Assembly (NCBI GenBank): GCA_020633415.1 | Contig: JACKDQ010000006.1 | Span: 282,473-346,472 of the forward strand | Direction of reading: 5' to 3' | DNA from: Deltaproteobacteria bacterium | GTDB taxonomy: Bacteria > Myxococcota_A > Polyangia > GCA-2747355 | DNA length: 64,000 bases | Part shown: piece after piece, positions 9,302 through 17,528 of the stretch | How positions within the stretch are numbered: the first letter of the stretch is position 1 | Layout of the letters: every line of letters begins with the position of its first letter | Program-made: the position numbers and the translations under genes | Notes under the pieces: generated by a model | What the model was told of the DNA's origin: nothing | Database searches by the model: none | Seen by the model: the letters and a program-made list of their open reading frames with translations, nothing else

Positions 9302-10066
9302 ATGCATCGACCCGCGATCGCCCGCTCTATCCAACACTTGGTCGTTTCCGCATTGTGTTGCGCGCTGTGCGCCAGCGCGGCCGCCGCCAGCAGCCAATCC
9401 CGCTTCAAGGTTGCTGAGGCCAAGGCAACCAAAGAGGGCGCGGTGGTCTATTTGATCTACGATAACGACTGGGGCAGCCCCCGGGAAAACCGTGCCAACG
9501 CCAAGGTCCATCTCTGGCTCAACACCAGCAAACCCGACTATTGGCAATCGCAAACGGAGATGACCGATCGCTTTGGGGTGCCCTATATTCCCGAAAACGC
9601 GACCAGCTATGGTGTCGTCGAAATGCTCGGCCGCGGGAAACTCGCCGTCAAGCTCGACTACAAGCAACACGGATTAAAGGCCGGCGACAAGCTCTGGATC
9701 AGCGGAACCTGGGTAAAGAGCCGCCACACCTGGGGCGAAGTCGAAAGCGCTCGGAAGACAGGCTTTGCCAAGCTGCCTGCTGCGAACCCCAATGCGCGCT
9801 GGACCGTGGGAACAGGCCAGATCGCCAGCGCCAAACTCAAATTGGTCAACATCAACTTAGCCACCGCCCAAGAGCTGACAATTCTGCCGTGGATCGGGCC
9901 AGCGCGTGCGGCAAAAATTGTCGCCTTCCGTAACGGTGGCGACGGCGCCAAACCGGGCCACTTCAAGCGCCCGAGCGATCTGCTCCAATTGGTCGGGCCC
10001 AAGACGCTCGCCAAGATGGCGCCGCAGGTACGCGTGCGCGGTCGTGCCGTGCGGGCGGCAAAGTAA
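9302..10066 (+). CDS. Exported helix-hairpin-helix protein (ComEA-like C-terminus)
   Basis: 254 aa from the ATG at 9302; an upstream in-frame start at 9245 would add 19 residues before the obvious signal peptide (hydrophobic core LVVSALCCALCASAAA). The middle is a beta-rich domain of unknown fold. Residues about 177-245 form paired helix-hairpin-helix motifs (VNINLATAQELTILPWIGPARAAKIV and FKRPSDLLQLVGPKTLAKMA), the DNA-binding module of ComEA. A periplasmic location suggests DNA uptake or binding, but the N-terminal half is not ComEA-like, so this is only an inference. Confidence 0.8.
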   Translation: MHRPAIARSIQHLVVSALCCALCASAAAASSQSRFKVAEAKATKEGAVVYLIYDNDWGSPRENRANAKVHLWLNTSKPDYWQSQTEMTDRFGVPYIPENATSYGVVEMLGRGKLAVKLDYKQHGLKAGDKLWISGTWVKSRHTWGEVESARKTGFAKLPAANPNARWTVGTGQIASAKLKLVNINLATAQELTILPWIGPARAAKIVAFRNGGDGAKPGHFKRPSDLLQLVGPKTLAKMAPQVRVRGRAVRAAK

Positions 10067-10081
10067 TCAGCGAGATAGTCT

Positions 10082-10993
10082 TCAGCGGGTGATCACCCGG
10101 TAGCCGGTCGCACCGAAGTTTAATACCGGTTCGATCAGTGGCGGCAGCCCGGCGGTGATATCGAAGAGGTTGGGCTGGTGCCCGCTCTGCTGGGTGTCCT
10201 GCCAGCGAAAACTCTCGTAGGTCTCGTAGATGATCTCCGCCTCGGCACCGGTCGGCTGTTGGGGATCGATCAACAGCGGCTTGCCGAACGCAAAGCGCAT
10301 CCAGGTCTCGCCGTTTTTTTGGATCAACGTCCCGCCGGCAGTCGATGGCAGTGCGGGAAGTGAGAAGTTGTAGGGCTGTCCAATGATCGGGACGGTCACC
10401 TGAGCCTCTCCCTGTTTCCAGGCCTTTCCAGCTATCGTCGTGTCGGAAAGTGCGGCGACCACAGTGATCGATTGCGCGATGCTCTGCCCAGCGAAATGAA
10501 TCGTCGCGTCGACTTCGAACTGCGCCTTGGTCAACAGCACCTCACCGTAGGTATAACTGCCGGCGGCGAGCGAAGCGAGCGAGGCACTGCCAACCACGGT
10601 GCGCTGTGACAGATCGACTTCGCGTGGCGCCTGGCGATAGTCGAGCAGCTCGAGCGGCGCGGGGTCGTTGAGATCCTTCAGCGCGCGAAAAGCGCCGAAG
10701 GCCATCCGATAGTTACGCGGCGTTTGCCCAGCAAGACCGTCGCTGATCGTCTTCGCTGTCGGATCGCCAGTGACAACGATCACAACCTGCGGACCTGTCG
10801 CCCCATCGACGAGCGCGGCATCAACTGCGCTAGCGTCGCTTGCCAGGTCAGGACGTAGCGCTCCGTCGGGCGCAGACAGATCGCCCCAACTGCCGCCGTC
10901 GAAACCGCCAAGGTTGTGAATCTGTTCAGCACAACCAACGATTGGCAGCCAGAGTAGCGCTCCGAGCTCCAGTATCAAGATCGTCTGCCGCAT
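10082..10993 (-). CDS. Putative lipoprotein of the ECF sigma operon
   Basis: 303 aa from the ATG at 10993, with a signal peptide ending in the lipobox IVGC (Cys at about residue 21). The rest is beta-rich and resembles no family I recognise; phrases such as ATIHFAGQSIAQSITVVAAL suggest a secreted immunoglobulin-like or YceI-like fold. It follows the FecR-like gene by 44 bp in the same direction and closes the operon, so it is a likely effector or target of the sigma factor. The convergent HHH-protein gene ends 15 bp away. Confidence 0.7.
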   Translation of the reverse strand: MRQTILILELGALLWLPIVGCAEQIHNLGGFDGGSWGDLSAPDGALRPDLASDASAVDAALVDGATGPQVVIVVTGDPTAKTISDGLAGQTPRNYRMAFGAFRALKDLNDPAPLELLDYRQAPREVDLSQRTVVGSASLASLAAGSYTYGEVLLTKAQFEVDATIHFAGQSIAQSITVVAALSDTTIAGKAWKQGEAQVTVPIIGQPYNFSLPALPSTAGGTLIQKNGETWMRFAFGKPLLIDPQQPTGAEAEIIYETYESFRWQDTQQSGHQPNLFDITAGLPPLIEPVLNFGATGYRVITR

Positions 10994-11037
10994 ATCTGTG
11001 ACCTCCAGTGGGGCAGTGCAACCCGAGCGCAGAAGCT

Positions 11038-12222
11038 TCACTCAGCGGTCGATTTTTCCAACCGCCGCGCCTGTTCGCGCAAGCTGCGCAGCCGTTTGGC
11101 CGCGGGCGCGTTGGAGAAGCGCGCGATAAACAGATCTGCAGTGTGCACGAGATCACTGAGACGACCGAGCCGCATCAAGGCGCGGATGCGCAGCAGCAGC
11201 GCTTCTTGCTGATAACGACCGCCTGGATAGCGCGCGAGGTAACGATCGGTCGCACCAAGCGCACCTTGGGGATCGCCGGAGGCGAGCAGTTGTTGTGCGG
11301 CAAACAGCGCGCTCCATTCAGCGCTCTGCCGACGTTGTTGGGCCGCAGGCAACGGCGTAGCGCGCCTGACATTGGCCGTCGCCGCGGATGCGCTGGCGTC
11401 AGCAGGACGCGCCGGCCTCGGTTTGGCCGCCGGCGCGGCGTGGCGCGCAAGCGAGGGACTGCGATTCGCCAGCTTCGGCCGCATCTGCCGCTCGAGCGGT
11501 CTGACGCGCTGAGCGTCGGACAAGGCAGCGCCGCGCCTTGACGGCGGCCCCGCCAAACCGAGCAAACGACGCTCAGCCCGGCCGAGCTGCGTCAGATCGT
11601 TCTCGTCGAGCGAGCGAACCGAGCCGTCGGGAAGTGTCCAGCGAGCCTCGCCGCGATAGAGCGTAATCGCGGCCGGAGCGACCTGAACCTCGAAGACTGC
11701 TCCCAGGACCACCACGCGGTGATCGGCAAAACGCACCTCAAAGTCCTTCGCCGACGGCGGTAGAGCAAAGACCATCGCGCCATGCTCAACGGTTGCGCGC
11801 CGCCCGCTTGCGTCGTAGACGCCACGCGCCCCCGGACGCAAAAGGACGTTGCCCACGCCCGGTGCCAAGACCACGACAAGTGGTGAACTCCCCTCGTTGC
11901 GCAGTGCAAACGGTCTTGACGCTCGCGGCTGCTCGCTAGCTCGCCCCTTGCCTGAAGAAATCAGCGCGGCTGTCGGCCGGTGTTTCGGCACGAGGCGCGG
12001 CGGCTCACCGCTACCGACAAAGCTGACGACGAGCGCCGTCGCCGCGAGTGCACCACAAGCAAGCAGCGCCAGGGTTCGACGGCGAATGCGACGGAGCTGC
12101 TCAGCGCGTCGCTCGATGCGTCGGCGATGCGCATCGGTCGCCGACCGCGGCACCAGCGGCTGGCCTGCCAGACGCTGCAGTTGCGCCCGCAGCGCGAGAA
12201 GCTCTTGCGACGGCTGCGTCAT
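11038..12222 (-). CDS. FecR-like membrane protein with TPR-like C-terminus
   Basis: 394 aa. A basic cytoplasmic N-terminus (about 48 residues, many Arg) precedes one transmembrane helix at about 50-68, as in anti-sigma factors. The periplasmic FecR core contains FADHRVVVLGAVFEVQVAP and ITLYRGEARWTLPDGSV. An Arg/Ala-rich linker leads to alpha-helical repeats resembling TPRs (GDPQGALGATDRYLARYPGG). The ATG overlaps the sigma stop (ATGA), the classic arrangement of sigma and regulator. It probably holds the sigma factor at the membrane until an envelope signal arrives. Confidence 0.85.
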   Translation of the reverse strand: MTQPSQELLALRAQLQRLAGQPLVPRSATDAHRRRIERRAEQLRRIRRRTLALLACGALAATALVVSFVGSGEPPRLVPKHRPTAALISSGKGRASEQPRASRPFALRNEGSSPLVVVLAPGVGNVLLRPGARGVYDASGRRATVEHGAMVFALPPSAKDFEVRFADHRVVVLGAVFEVQVAPAAITLYRGEARWTLPDGSVRSLDENDLTQLGRAERRLLGLAGPPSRRGAALSDAQRVRPLERQMRPKLANRSPSLARHAAPAAKPRPARPADASASAATANVRRATPLPAAQQRRQSAEWSALFAAQQLLASGDPQGALGATDRYLARYPGGRYQQEALLLRIRALMRLGRLSDLVHTADLFIARFSNAPAAKRLRSLREQARRLEKSTAE

Positions 12223-12761
12223 GAAGCCTCCCGCAGCGGCCGAACTAGGCCCAGCTCGTTTTCACCAAGCTGGCCAAGCAGATCGCGTCGAGCAGCGTGT
12301 AGGCGTGTCCACACGGTGTTTAGTGGAATCTCCAACAGCTCGGCGATCTGCTTGCCCTCTAGCCCTTCGAGCGCGAAGAGGATCAATACCTCGCGCCGCT
12401 TCTCACTCATGCGGTCGAGCGCGCGGTACAGCACGCGCTCGAGCTCTCGCTGCTCGTAGACGCGCTCCGGGCCAGATTCAGTCGGCCGTGTTGGCTGCTG
12501 ACCGACAAGCTCGGCCAACGCCTGCCGTACGCGCAGTCTGCGCCGCTGGTGAGCGACCACGCGACGACAGATTCCATAGACCCAGGACTGAAGTCGATGC
12601 GGATCACGCAGCGTGTGCAGCTTACGAAAGATCACCACAAAGACATCTTGTGCGATGTCCTCGTGGTCCAATGCGGGTCCCGCCAAGCGCCCGACCACGC
12701 GGTAGACGAAGCCACGGTACTCGCGAAAGACCGTGGGCCAGTCGAGTCGATTAGCGGGCAT
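12219..12761 (-). CDS. ECF-type RNA polymerase sigma factor
   Basis: 180 aa from the ATG at 12761, the normal size. Region 2 is clear at about residues 10-70 (FREYRGFVYRVVGRLAG, DHEDIAQDVFVVIFRKL, LQSWVYGICRRVVAHQRRR). Region 4 carries the helix-turn-helix at about 135-165 (LEGKQIAELLEIPLNTVWTRLHAARRDL). The gene overlaps the preceding envelope gene by 11 bp and the FecR-like gene by 4 bp. It should direct transcription of an envelope regulon, possibly including its own operon. Confidence 0.95.
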   Translation of the reverse strand: MPANRLDWPTVFREYRGFVYRVVGRLAGPALDHEDIAQDVFVVIFRKLHTLRDPHRLQSWVYGICRRVVAHQRRRLRVRQALAELVGQQPTRPTESGPERVYEQRELERVLYRALDRMSEKRREVLILFALEGLEGKQIAELLEIPLNTVWTRLHAARRDLLGQLGENELGLVRPLREAS

Positions 12762-13671
12762 CGCTCTCCCACCCAAGGACCAGGGAAAACTCAACCTGTG
12801 GCAGCGCGCTGCGATAGACCACACCGAGGCCAGAAACCTCAAAGCGCCGCCGCGGCAACAGCGCCAACACCGCCAGACCTAGCCCCGCGCGAAAGTTGTC
12901 GCCCAGCGCGAAGAGCGCCTGGGCAAAGCCTCCCGCCGAAAAGACGCTAACCGCGATCGATCGCCGAGTGGGCAGCTGATCGGTTGAGGCCAATAGTGCT
13001 CCGATGCCCAAGCTTGCGCCGGCCAACACCCGCAGCGGCCCAAACGATTGGCCGGTCGCCAGCAGCCCTCGCCCCGCGAGCGTGGTGAACGAGGCGTTGC
13101 CCTGACTGAGCTCCTCGCTGCGATGGGAAAGATGGATCGCAAATCCCAGTGCTAGCCGCTGAGCGGGACGGTAGTAGCCGGCGATCGTGCCGAAGCCTGA
13201 GGGTTCGCCAAACGGCGCGGCCAACCCACCGGCTAACTGCACACGCCAGCGTGACCAGGGCTGAACCGCAGGCGGCGACGATCTGCGCGTCAGACGAAGG
13301 GCGGGTGAGTGAGCGGACAGTAGAACGACAGCCACGCGCCCGAGCTCTTGACAGTCGACGTCCGATCCAAGGGGTTTATCGGCCACCGCACGACCCGACG
13401 GATCGAACAGCACGATGCGCTGGGCCGGATCGACCCGCAGGCGCCAGTGGGCTTCGTTGGCACGCGGCAAGCGCAGGGCAAGCGGCGTCGCACGAACAAA
13501 CCCGAGCAGGTCAAAGGCGGCGCAACGCCCGTGAACATCGCTGCGGATCACGATCGGCGGAACACCCAAGACAGGTCTGACCAGGGCTATCAGCAGAATA
13601 ACCACCAACCCTGCAGTCGCAGCAGCCCGGAAAAGCTTCGCTCGCGCATTCACACCAACCGCGCCTCGCAT
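12751..13671 (-). CDS. Exported envelope protein, first gene of the ECF sigma operon
   Basis: 306 aa from the ATG at 13671; an in-frame start at 13725 is also possible. A signal peptide or anchor (AAATAGLVVILLIALVRPVLG) is followed by a globular region and then alternating strands with many Gly and aromatic ends (PFGEPSGFGTIAGYYRPAQRLALGFAI, ending VEFSLVLGWES), which suggests an outer-membrane beta barrel in the C-terminal half. Similar proteins stand beside ECF sigma genes in myxobacteria. I do not recognise a named family. It may be the surface sensor or a target. Confidence 0.65.
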   Translation of the reverse strand: MRGAVGVNARAKLFRAAATAGLVVILLIALVRPVLGVPPIVIRSDVHGRCAAFDLLGFVRATPLALRLPRANEAHWRLRVDPAQRIVLFDPSGRAVADKPLGSDVDCQELGRVAVVLLSAHSPALRLTRRSSPPAVQPWSRWRVQLAGGLAAPFGEPSGFGTIAGYYRPAQRLALGFAIHLSHRSEELSQGNASFTTLAGRGLLATGQSFGPLRVLAGASLGIGALLASTDQLPTRRSIAVSVFSAGGFAQALFALGDNFRAGLGLAVLALLPRRRFEVSGLGVVYRSALPQVEFSLVLGWESDAR

Positions 13672-13837
13672 ACAGCTGCCCGGGCCTAGCACGAATCTGG
13701 CAAACCCGACCAGCGATGCACGCACAAGCGCTCAATATCGTTTGTGAATATTTTTTCTTTTCCAGGCGCCCGCTGCTGATCTGGCGCACGGACCCGCGAG
13801 GGCGCTCGTCGGTGTTGTGCGCATCGCGGGCTGCCAG

Positions 13838-13857
13838 CGAAATATCTAGCTATTTCG
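13838..13857. promoter_or_regulatory. 20-bp inverted repeat upstream of bioB
   Basis: Perfect 7-bp arms, CGAAATA and TATTTCG, separated by TCTAGC, ending 43 bp before the bioB ATG. It lies in the divergent gap between the ECF operon and bioB. It does not match the BirA operator (TTGTAACC with GGTTACAA) or the BioR box. It could be the operator of an unidentified biotin repressor, or a leader hairpin. Confidence 0.4.
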
Positions 13858-13900
13858 GGCAGATCTTTACCTTGCCGCGGCGCTGGGCAATACTCCGCGG

Positions 13901-14872
13901 ATGAAGCAAACGACCCGCCACGACTGGTCGGTAAGTGAAATCGAGACGCTGTTCGCGCTACCCTTTGCCGACCTATTGTTCCGCGCACAGACCACCCACC
14001 GCAGCCATTTCAACGCCAACGCGATCCAAGCCTCGACGCTACTTTCGATCAAGACGGGCGGATGTTCCGAAGATTGCGGCTACTGCTCACAAAGTGCGCA
14101 TCACGAGACCGAGCTCGAGCGCCAAACACTGCTCAGCCGCGAGACGGTGATCGAGGCCGCTCGCCAGGCCAAGGAAACGGGCGCCAGTCGCTTTTGTATG
14201 GGCGCCGCCTGGCGCGCGCTCAGAGATAGCGACCTGGAAACCGTCAAAGCGCTGATCAGCGAGGTCAAGGCGCTCGGTCTGCAAACCTGCGTAACGCTCG
14301 GCATGCTGTCGGCGAACCAAGCCCACGAGCTAAAGCAGGCCGGTCTCGACTATTACAACCACAACATCGACACCAGCGAGAGCTACTATCCGAGCGTCGT
14401 CAGCACCCATAGCTTTGCCGATCGACTGCAAACACTGAGTCACGTGCAGGACGCCAAAATCAGCGTTTGCTCGGGGGGAATCGTCGGCATGGGTGAACAG
14501 CGCAGCGACCGCGCTGCGATGCTCCGTACCCTAGCGAATCTACCGACCCACCCACAGAGCGTACCGATCAACATGTTGGTGGCGATTCCTGGCACGCCGA
14601 TGGAGCGCGCCAAGCCGGTCGACCCGATAGAGCTTGTGCGAACGATCGCCGTCGCACGCCTACTGATGCCGCACTCAGTCGTTCGCTTGTCGGCTGGCCG
14701 CGAGCAGATGTCCGATGAACTGCAGGCGCTTTGCTTTCTCGCTGGCGCAAACTCGATCTTCCTCGGCAACCGGCTGCTGACCACCAACAACCCGCAGGTC
14801 GACGCCGATCGCCAATTGTTCGCCCGACTCGGTATCGAACTTCGCGACGAGCATGACCTCCGTGAGCGATAA
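13901..14872 (+). CDS. bioB: Biotin synthase
   Basis: 323 aa, full family length. The radical-SAM cluster motif CSEDCGYC lies at residues 55-62 (Cys 55, 59, 62), preceded by NAIQASTLLSIKTGG. Other hallmarks are YYNHNIDTSESYY, the SVPINMLVAIPGTP block and the C-terminal substrate strand SAGREQM. The enzyme inserts sulfur into dethiobiotin. No other biotin genes are beside it, and the RibD-like gene overlaps its 3' end by 20 bp, so the two are co-transcribed. Biotin feeds the carboxylase encoded in the 30-kb region. Confidence 0.97.
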   Translation: MKQTTRHDWSVSEIETLFALPFADLLFRAQTTHRSHFNANAIQASTLLSIKTGGCSEDCGYCSQSAHHETELERQTLLSRETVIEAARQAKETGASRFCMGAAWRALRDSDLETVKALISEVKALGLQTCVTLGMLSANQAHELKQAGLDYYNHNIDTSESYYPSVVSTHSFADRLQTLSHVQDAKISVCSGGIVGMGEQRSDRAAMLRTLANLPTHPQSVPINMLVAIPGTPMERAKPVDPIELVRTIAVARLLMPHSVVRLSAGREQMSDELQALCFLAGANSIFLGNRLLTTNNPQVDADRQLFARLGIELRDEHDLRER

Positions 14873-15689
14873 GTCCTCGCATACGACAAACGAGACACCG
14901 TTGATGCAGCGTGCGCTGGACTTGGCGATCTCCGCGCTGGGCACAACGTGGCCTAACCCAGCGGTGGGCTGCGTGATCGCCGCCGGCGATGGAGCGATCA
15001 TCTCCTCGGGAGCGACGGGCCGCGGAGGGCGCCCTCACGCCGAGACGCTGGCGATCGACAACGCCGCCCCGACCCGGCTGAGCGGAGCGACGGCCTATGT
15101 CTCACTCGAGCCCTGCAACCATTTCGGTGAAACCCCGCCCTGCTCGTTGGCGCTGATCGAATCGGGCGTTGGCCGTGTCGTGGTCGCGACATTGGACCCA
15201 GACCCGCGCGTCAACGGCACCGGCGTAGCGCGTCTGCGCCAACATGGCGTCGAGGTCAACGTCGGCTTGCTTCAGCAGCGCGCCGACGAGATCAACGCCG
15301 GCTTTTATTCGCGGGTCCGCCGCGGACGGCCTTGGCTCTGCCAGCTCGACATCGATAGCTCAAGCCCCGATCCTTTGCTGGGTGTCGATCACTGCGACGC
15401 TTTATTGGTTTCGAGCGCAGATTTGGAGCGGCTGCCCGCGTCGGTCTCGCTCGCGGTATGCGTCGCGTCGGAGCAGCTGCCCCCGCGTCTGCCCGAGGGA
15501 CCGCTGGTCTGGACTTGCGGACACGAGGCCAGTGCGCAGATCCCGCTGCAACGGGCAGCTGACGGACGGATCAACTACGAGGCGCTATTAGGCCTGCTCG
15601 GCAGTCGGGGTCTAACGCGACTGGGCGTCGATCGCCGATTCGCCGATATTGGCTTGCTTCGCCGAGCTGGACTCCTCGACGCTGGCTAA
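14853..15689 (+). CDS. RibD-like pyrimidine deaminase with shortened reductase half
   Basis: 278 aa. The deaminase domain is complete: zinc ligands HAE at residues 62-64, then PCNHFGETPPC at 87-97, and SLEPC, DPDPRVNG and the typical LLQQRADEINAGF end. In riboflavin RibD a reductase domain of about 200 residues follows; here only about 120 residues remain, they retain RPWL but lack the usual SLDGR and NADPH-binding patterns. I infer a deaminase-only or altered-function enzyme. The start is uncertain: ATG at 14853 overlaps bioB, and ATG at 14904 is nearer the conserved MQRALDLA. It could still work in flavin synthesis if another reductase exists. Confidence 0.85.
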   Translation: MTSVSDKSSHTTNETPLMQRALDLAISALGTTWPNPAVGCVIAAGDGAIISSGATGRGGRPHAETLAIDNAAPTRLSGATAYVSLEPCNHFGETPPCSLALIESGVGRVVVATLDPDPRVNGTGVARLRQHGVEVNVGLLQQRADEINAGFYSRVRRGRPWLCQLDIDSSSPDPLLGVDHCDALLVSSADLERLPASVSLAVCVASEQLPPRLPEGPLVWTCGHEASAQIPLQRAADGRINYEALLGLLGSRGLTRLGVDRRFADIGLLRRAGLLDAG

Positions 15690-15799
15690 CGCACTGCGAC
15701 CTGCCCTATCGCCTGCAAGCTGCTTGCTGAGACGCTCCCCAGAACGGAACGAACTGCAGAGGGCTTACCCTCGCCGGATAGTCGGCGTAGTATCGGCCA

Positions 15800-17434
15800 A
15801 TGATTCGCACGTTCAGCCTGATCGCGCTGATACTTCTATCACATCAAGTCGCCATTGCAGGCGACACGCTGACGCGAGCCGATAAAATCGATGCGCTCTA
15901 TAGCAGCCAACTCGCCTTCGATAGTCGCGGAACCCCACTGGTGACGATCGGCGTGGCCGAGCGCGCTGACCAAGTCGAGCTGCGGGGCGACCGACCACTA
16001 CGATTGCTTCCTGACGGCGTCGGTGGCGCTGAGGTCGTCGCCAACAACCAGTGGACGATCCGTTTGACCGACGGCCGTCCGGCACGGGTTGAACACTTTG
16101 TCGTGCTCGACCGCTTCGCTCCCGAGGCTGTCGCGCGGCTGCGCGAAGTACGCGCCCGCTGGACCGCACGCCAGATCACAACCCAGGCCCTCGAAGTCGG
16201 CAGTGTCTACGGGATCAAAGGCCAGGTGCTCGACAACCGCGTGCTGTTGCTGCTCAGTGGCCCCTTTGAACGCGAAGCACCTGCGCGCCAGCAGCTCGAG
16301 CGTTTCAAGGCGCAGGGCTGGGGACAACGGCTGCGCGTGCTAACGCGGATGAAGCGCCGACCATCGGGTACCCTGATCGCGACCGATTCGAAGACCGGGA
16401 CAACGGTGCGTGCTTCCGCGACGCTCTGGTTTGCCGCGGCCAACGACAATCAGCTGATCGAGGCCACAGCCCAAGGCAGCGCTACGGTAGGCACGCAGCG
16501 CGGCCGCTATCGCGGCTCGATCTACGTCACGGTCGATCGCGCCGGCAAACTGGCGGTCGTCAATCGCCTACCGATCGATCGCTTGCTCGAAGGATTGGTC
16601 TCGGCCGAGATCTTCCCCTCTGCGCCCTACGCCGCACTACACGCCCAGGCGATCGCCGCACGCGGCAATCTGCTGGCCAAGATCGGCACGCGCAACCTTG
16701 CCGATCCCTATCTGACCTGTGCATGGACGCGCTGTCAGGTCTACCGCGGCGCAGGCTTCGAGCACCCACGGACGAGCCGTGCGATCCGCGAGACACGCGG
16801 GCAGGTGTTGATGCGCGAGGGCGATAGCAATCGTCTGGTCGATGCCGTCTACCACGCGAATAGCGGTGGCCACACCGAGAACAACGAGAACGTTTGGCCT
16901 GGTTCGGCAGACCCTGTGCTGCGCGGAAAGCTCGACAGTCCCAACCGTCAGGCGCTAGCCAAGTTCGCCAACGGCATCAACGAAAGCAACATTCACGACT
17001 GGCTCGCTGCACGGCCTGACACCTGGACAGCCCGGAGCAGCGTTAACCGCGACAAGTTCCGCTGGCAGGCTCGCCGCAGCCAACAGCAACTCTCGTCATT
17101 GGGCGTGGGCAAAGTGCGCGAGATTCGCGTGCTCAGCCGTGGCGTTTCCGGTCGGGTCAAATCGCTCGAAATCAGTGGCAGTCGCGGAAAGCGGCTGCTG
17201 AGCGGGGAACTGCGCATTCGACGTGCACTGGGCAACTTGCGCAGCTCGATGTTTGTCGTCACCGCGCAGTCGACCAGCTCAGCGCCCGATGCTTTCTATT
17301 TTCACGGCGGGGGTTGGGGACACGGTGTGGGCCTCTGCCAAAGCGGCGCGATCGGCATGGCAGAGGCCAAGCGCAACGCCAAGCAGATCCTATTGCATTA
17401 TTACAGTCGCGCACGCATCACTCAGCTCTACTGA
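15800..17434 (+). CDS. SpoIID/LytB-domain exported protein
   Basis: 544 aa with an N-terminal signal peptide (LIALILLSHQVAIAG). The SpoIID core occupies about residues 225-400, with LLEGLVSAEIFPSAPYAALHAQAIAARGNLLAKI, YRGAGFEHPRTSRAIRETRG and the catalytic-type AVYHANSGGHTEN block. The C-terminal block GGGWGHGVGLCQSGAIGMAE at about 503-522 is diagnostic. The family contains lytic transglycosylases that trim denuded glycan strands; in non-sporulating bacteria it acts in cell-wall remodelling or division. The N-terminal 200 residues are lineage-specific. Confidence 0.9.
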   Translation: MIRTFSLIALILLSHQVAIAGDTLTRADKIDALYSSQLAFDSRGTPLVTIGVAERADQVELRGDRPLRLLPDGVGGAEVVANNQWTIRLTDGRPARVEHFVVLDRFAPEAVARLREVRARWTARQITTQALEVGSVYGIKGQVLDNRVLLLLSGPFEREAPARQQLERFKAQGWGQRLRVLTRMKRRPSGTLIATDSKTGTTVRASATLWFAAANDNQLIEATAQGSATVGTQRGRYRGSIYVTVDRAGKLAVVNRLPIDRLLEGLVSAEIFPSAPYAALHAQAIAARGNLLAKIGTRNLADPYLTCAWTRCQVYRGAGFEHPRTSRAIRETRGQVLMREGDSNRLVDAVYHANSGGHTENNENVWPGSADPVLRGKLDSPNRQALAKFANGINESNIHDWLAARPDTWTARSSVNRDKFRWQARRSQQQLSSLGVGKVREIRVLSRGVSGRVKSLEISGSRGKRLLSGELRIRRALGNLRSSMFVVTAQSTSSAPDAFYFHGGGWGHGVGLCQSGAIGMAEAKRNAKQILLHYYSRARITQLY

Positions 17435-17528
17435 GCTGGCACTCAGCCGCCGATTGTTGGCGCTGCGCGGGTAGCTGACAGAGCGTGCTGTGACCCCAAC
17501 GTTACGCTAGAGTACCCGTGGAGATTTG

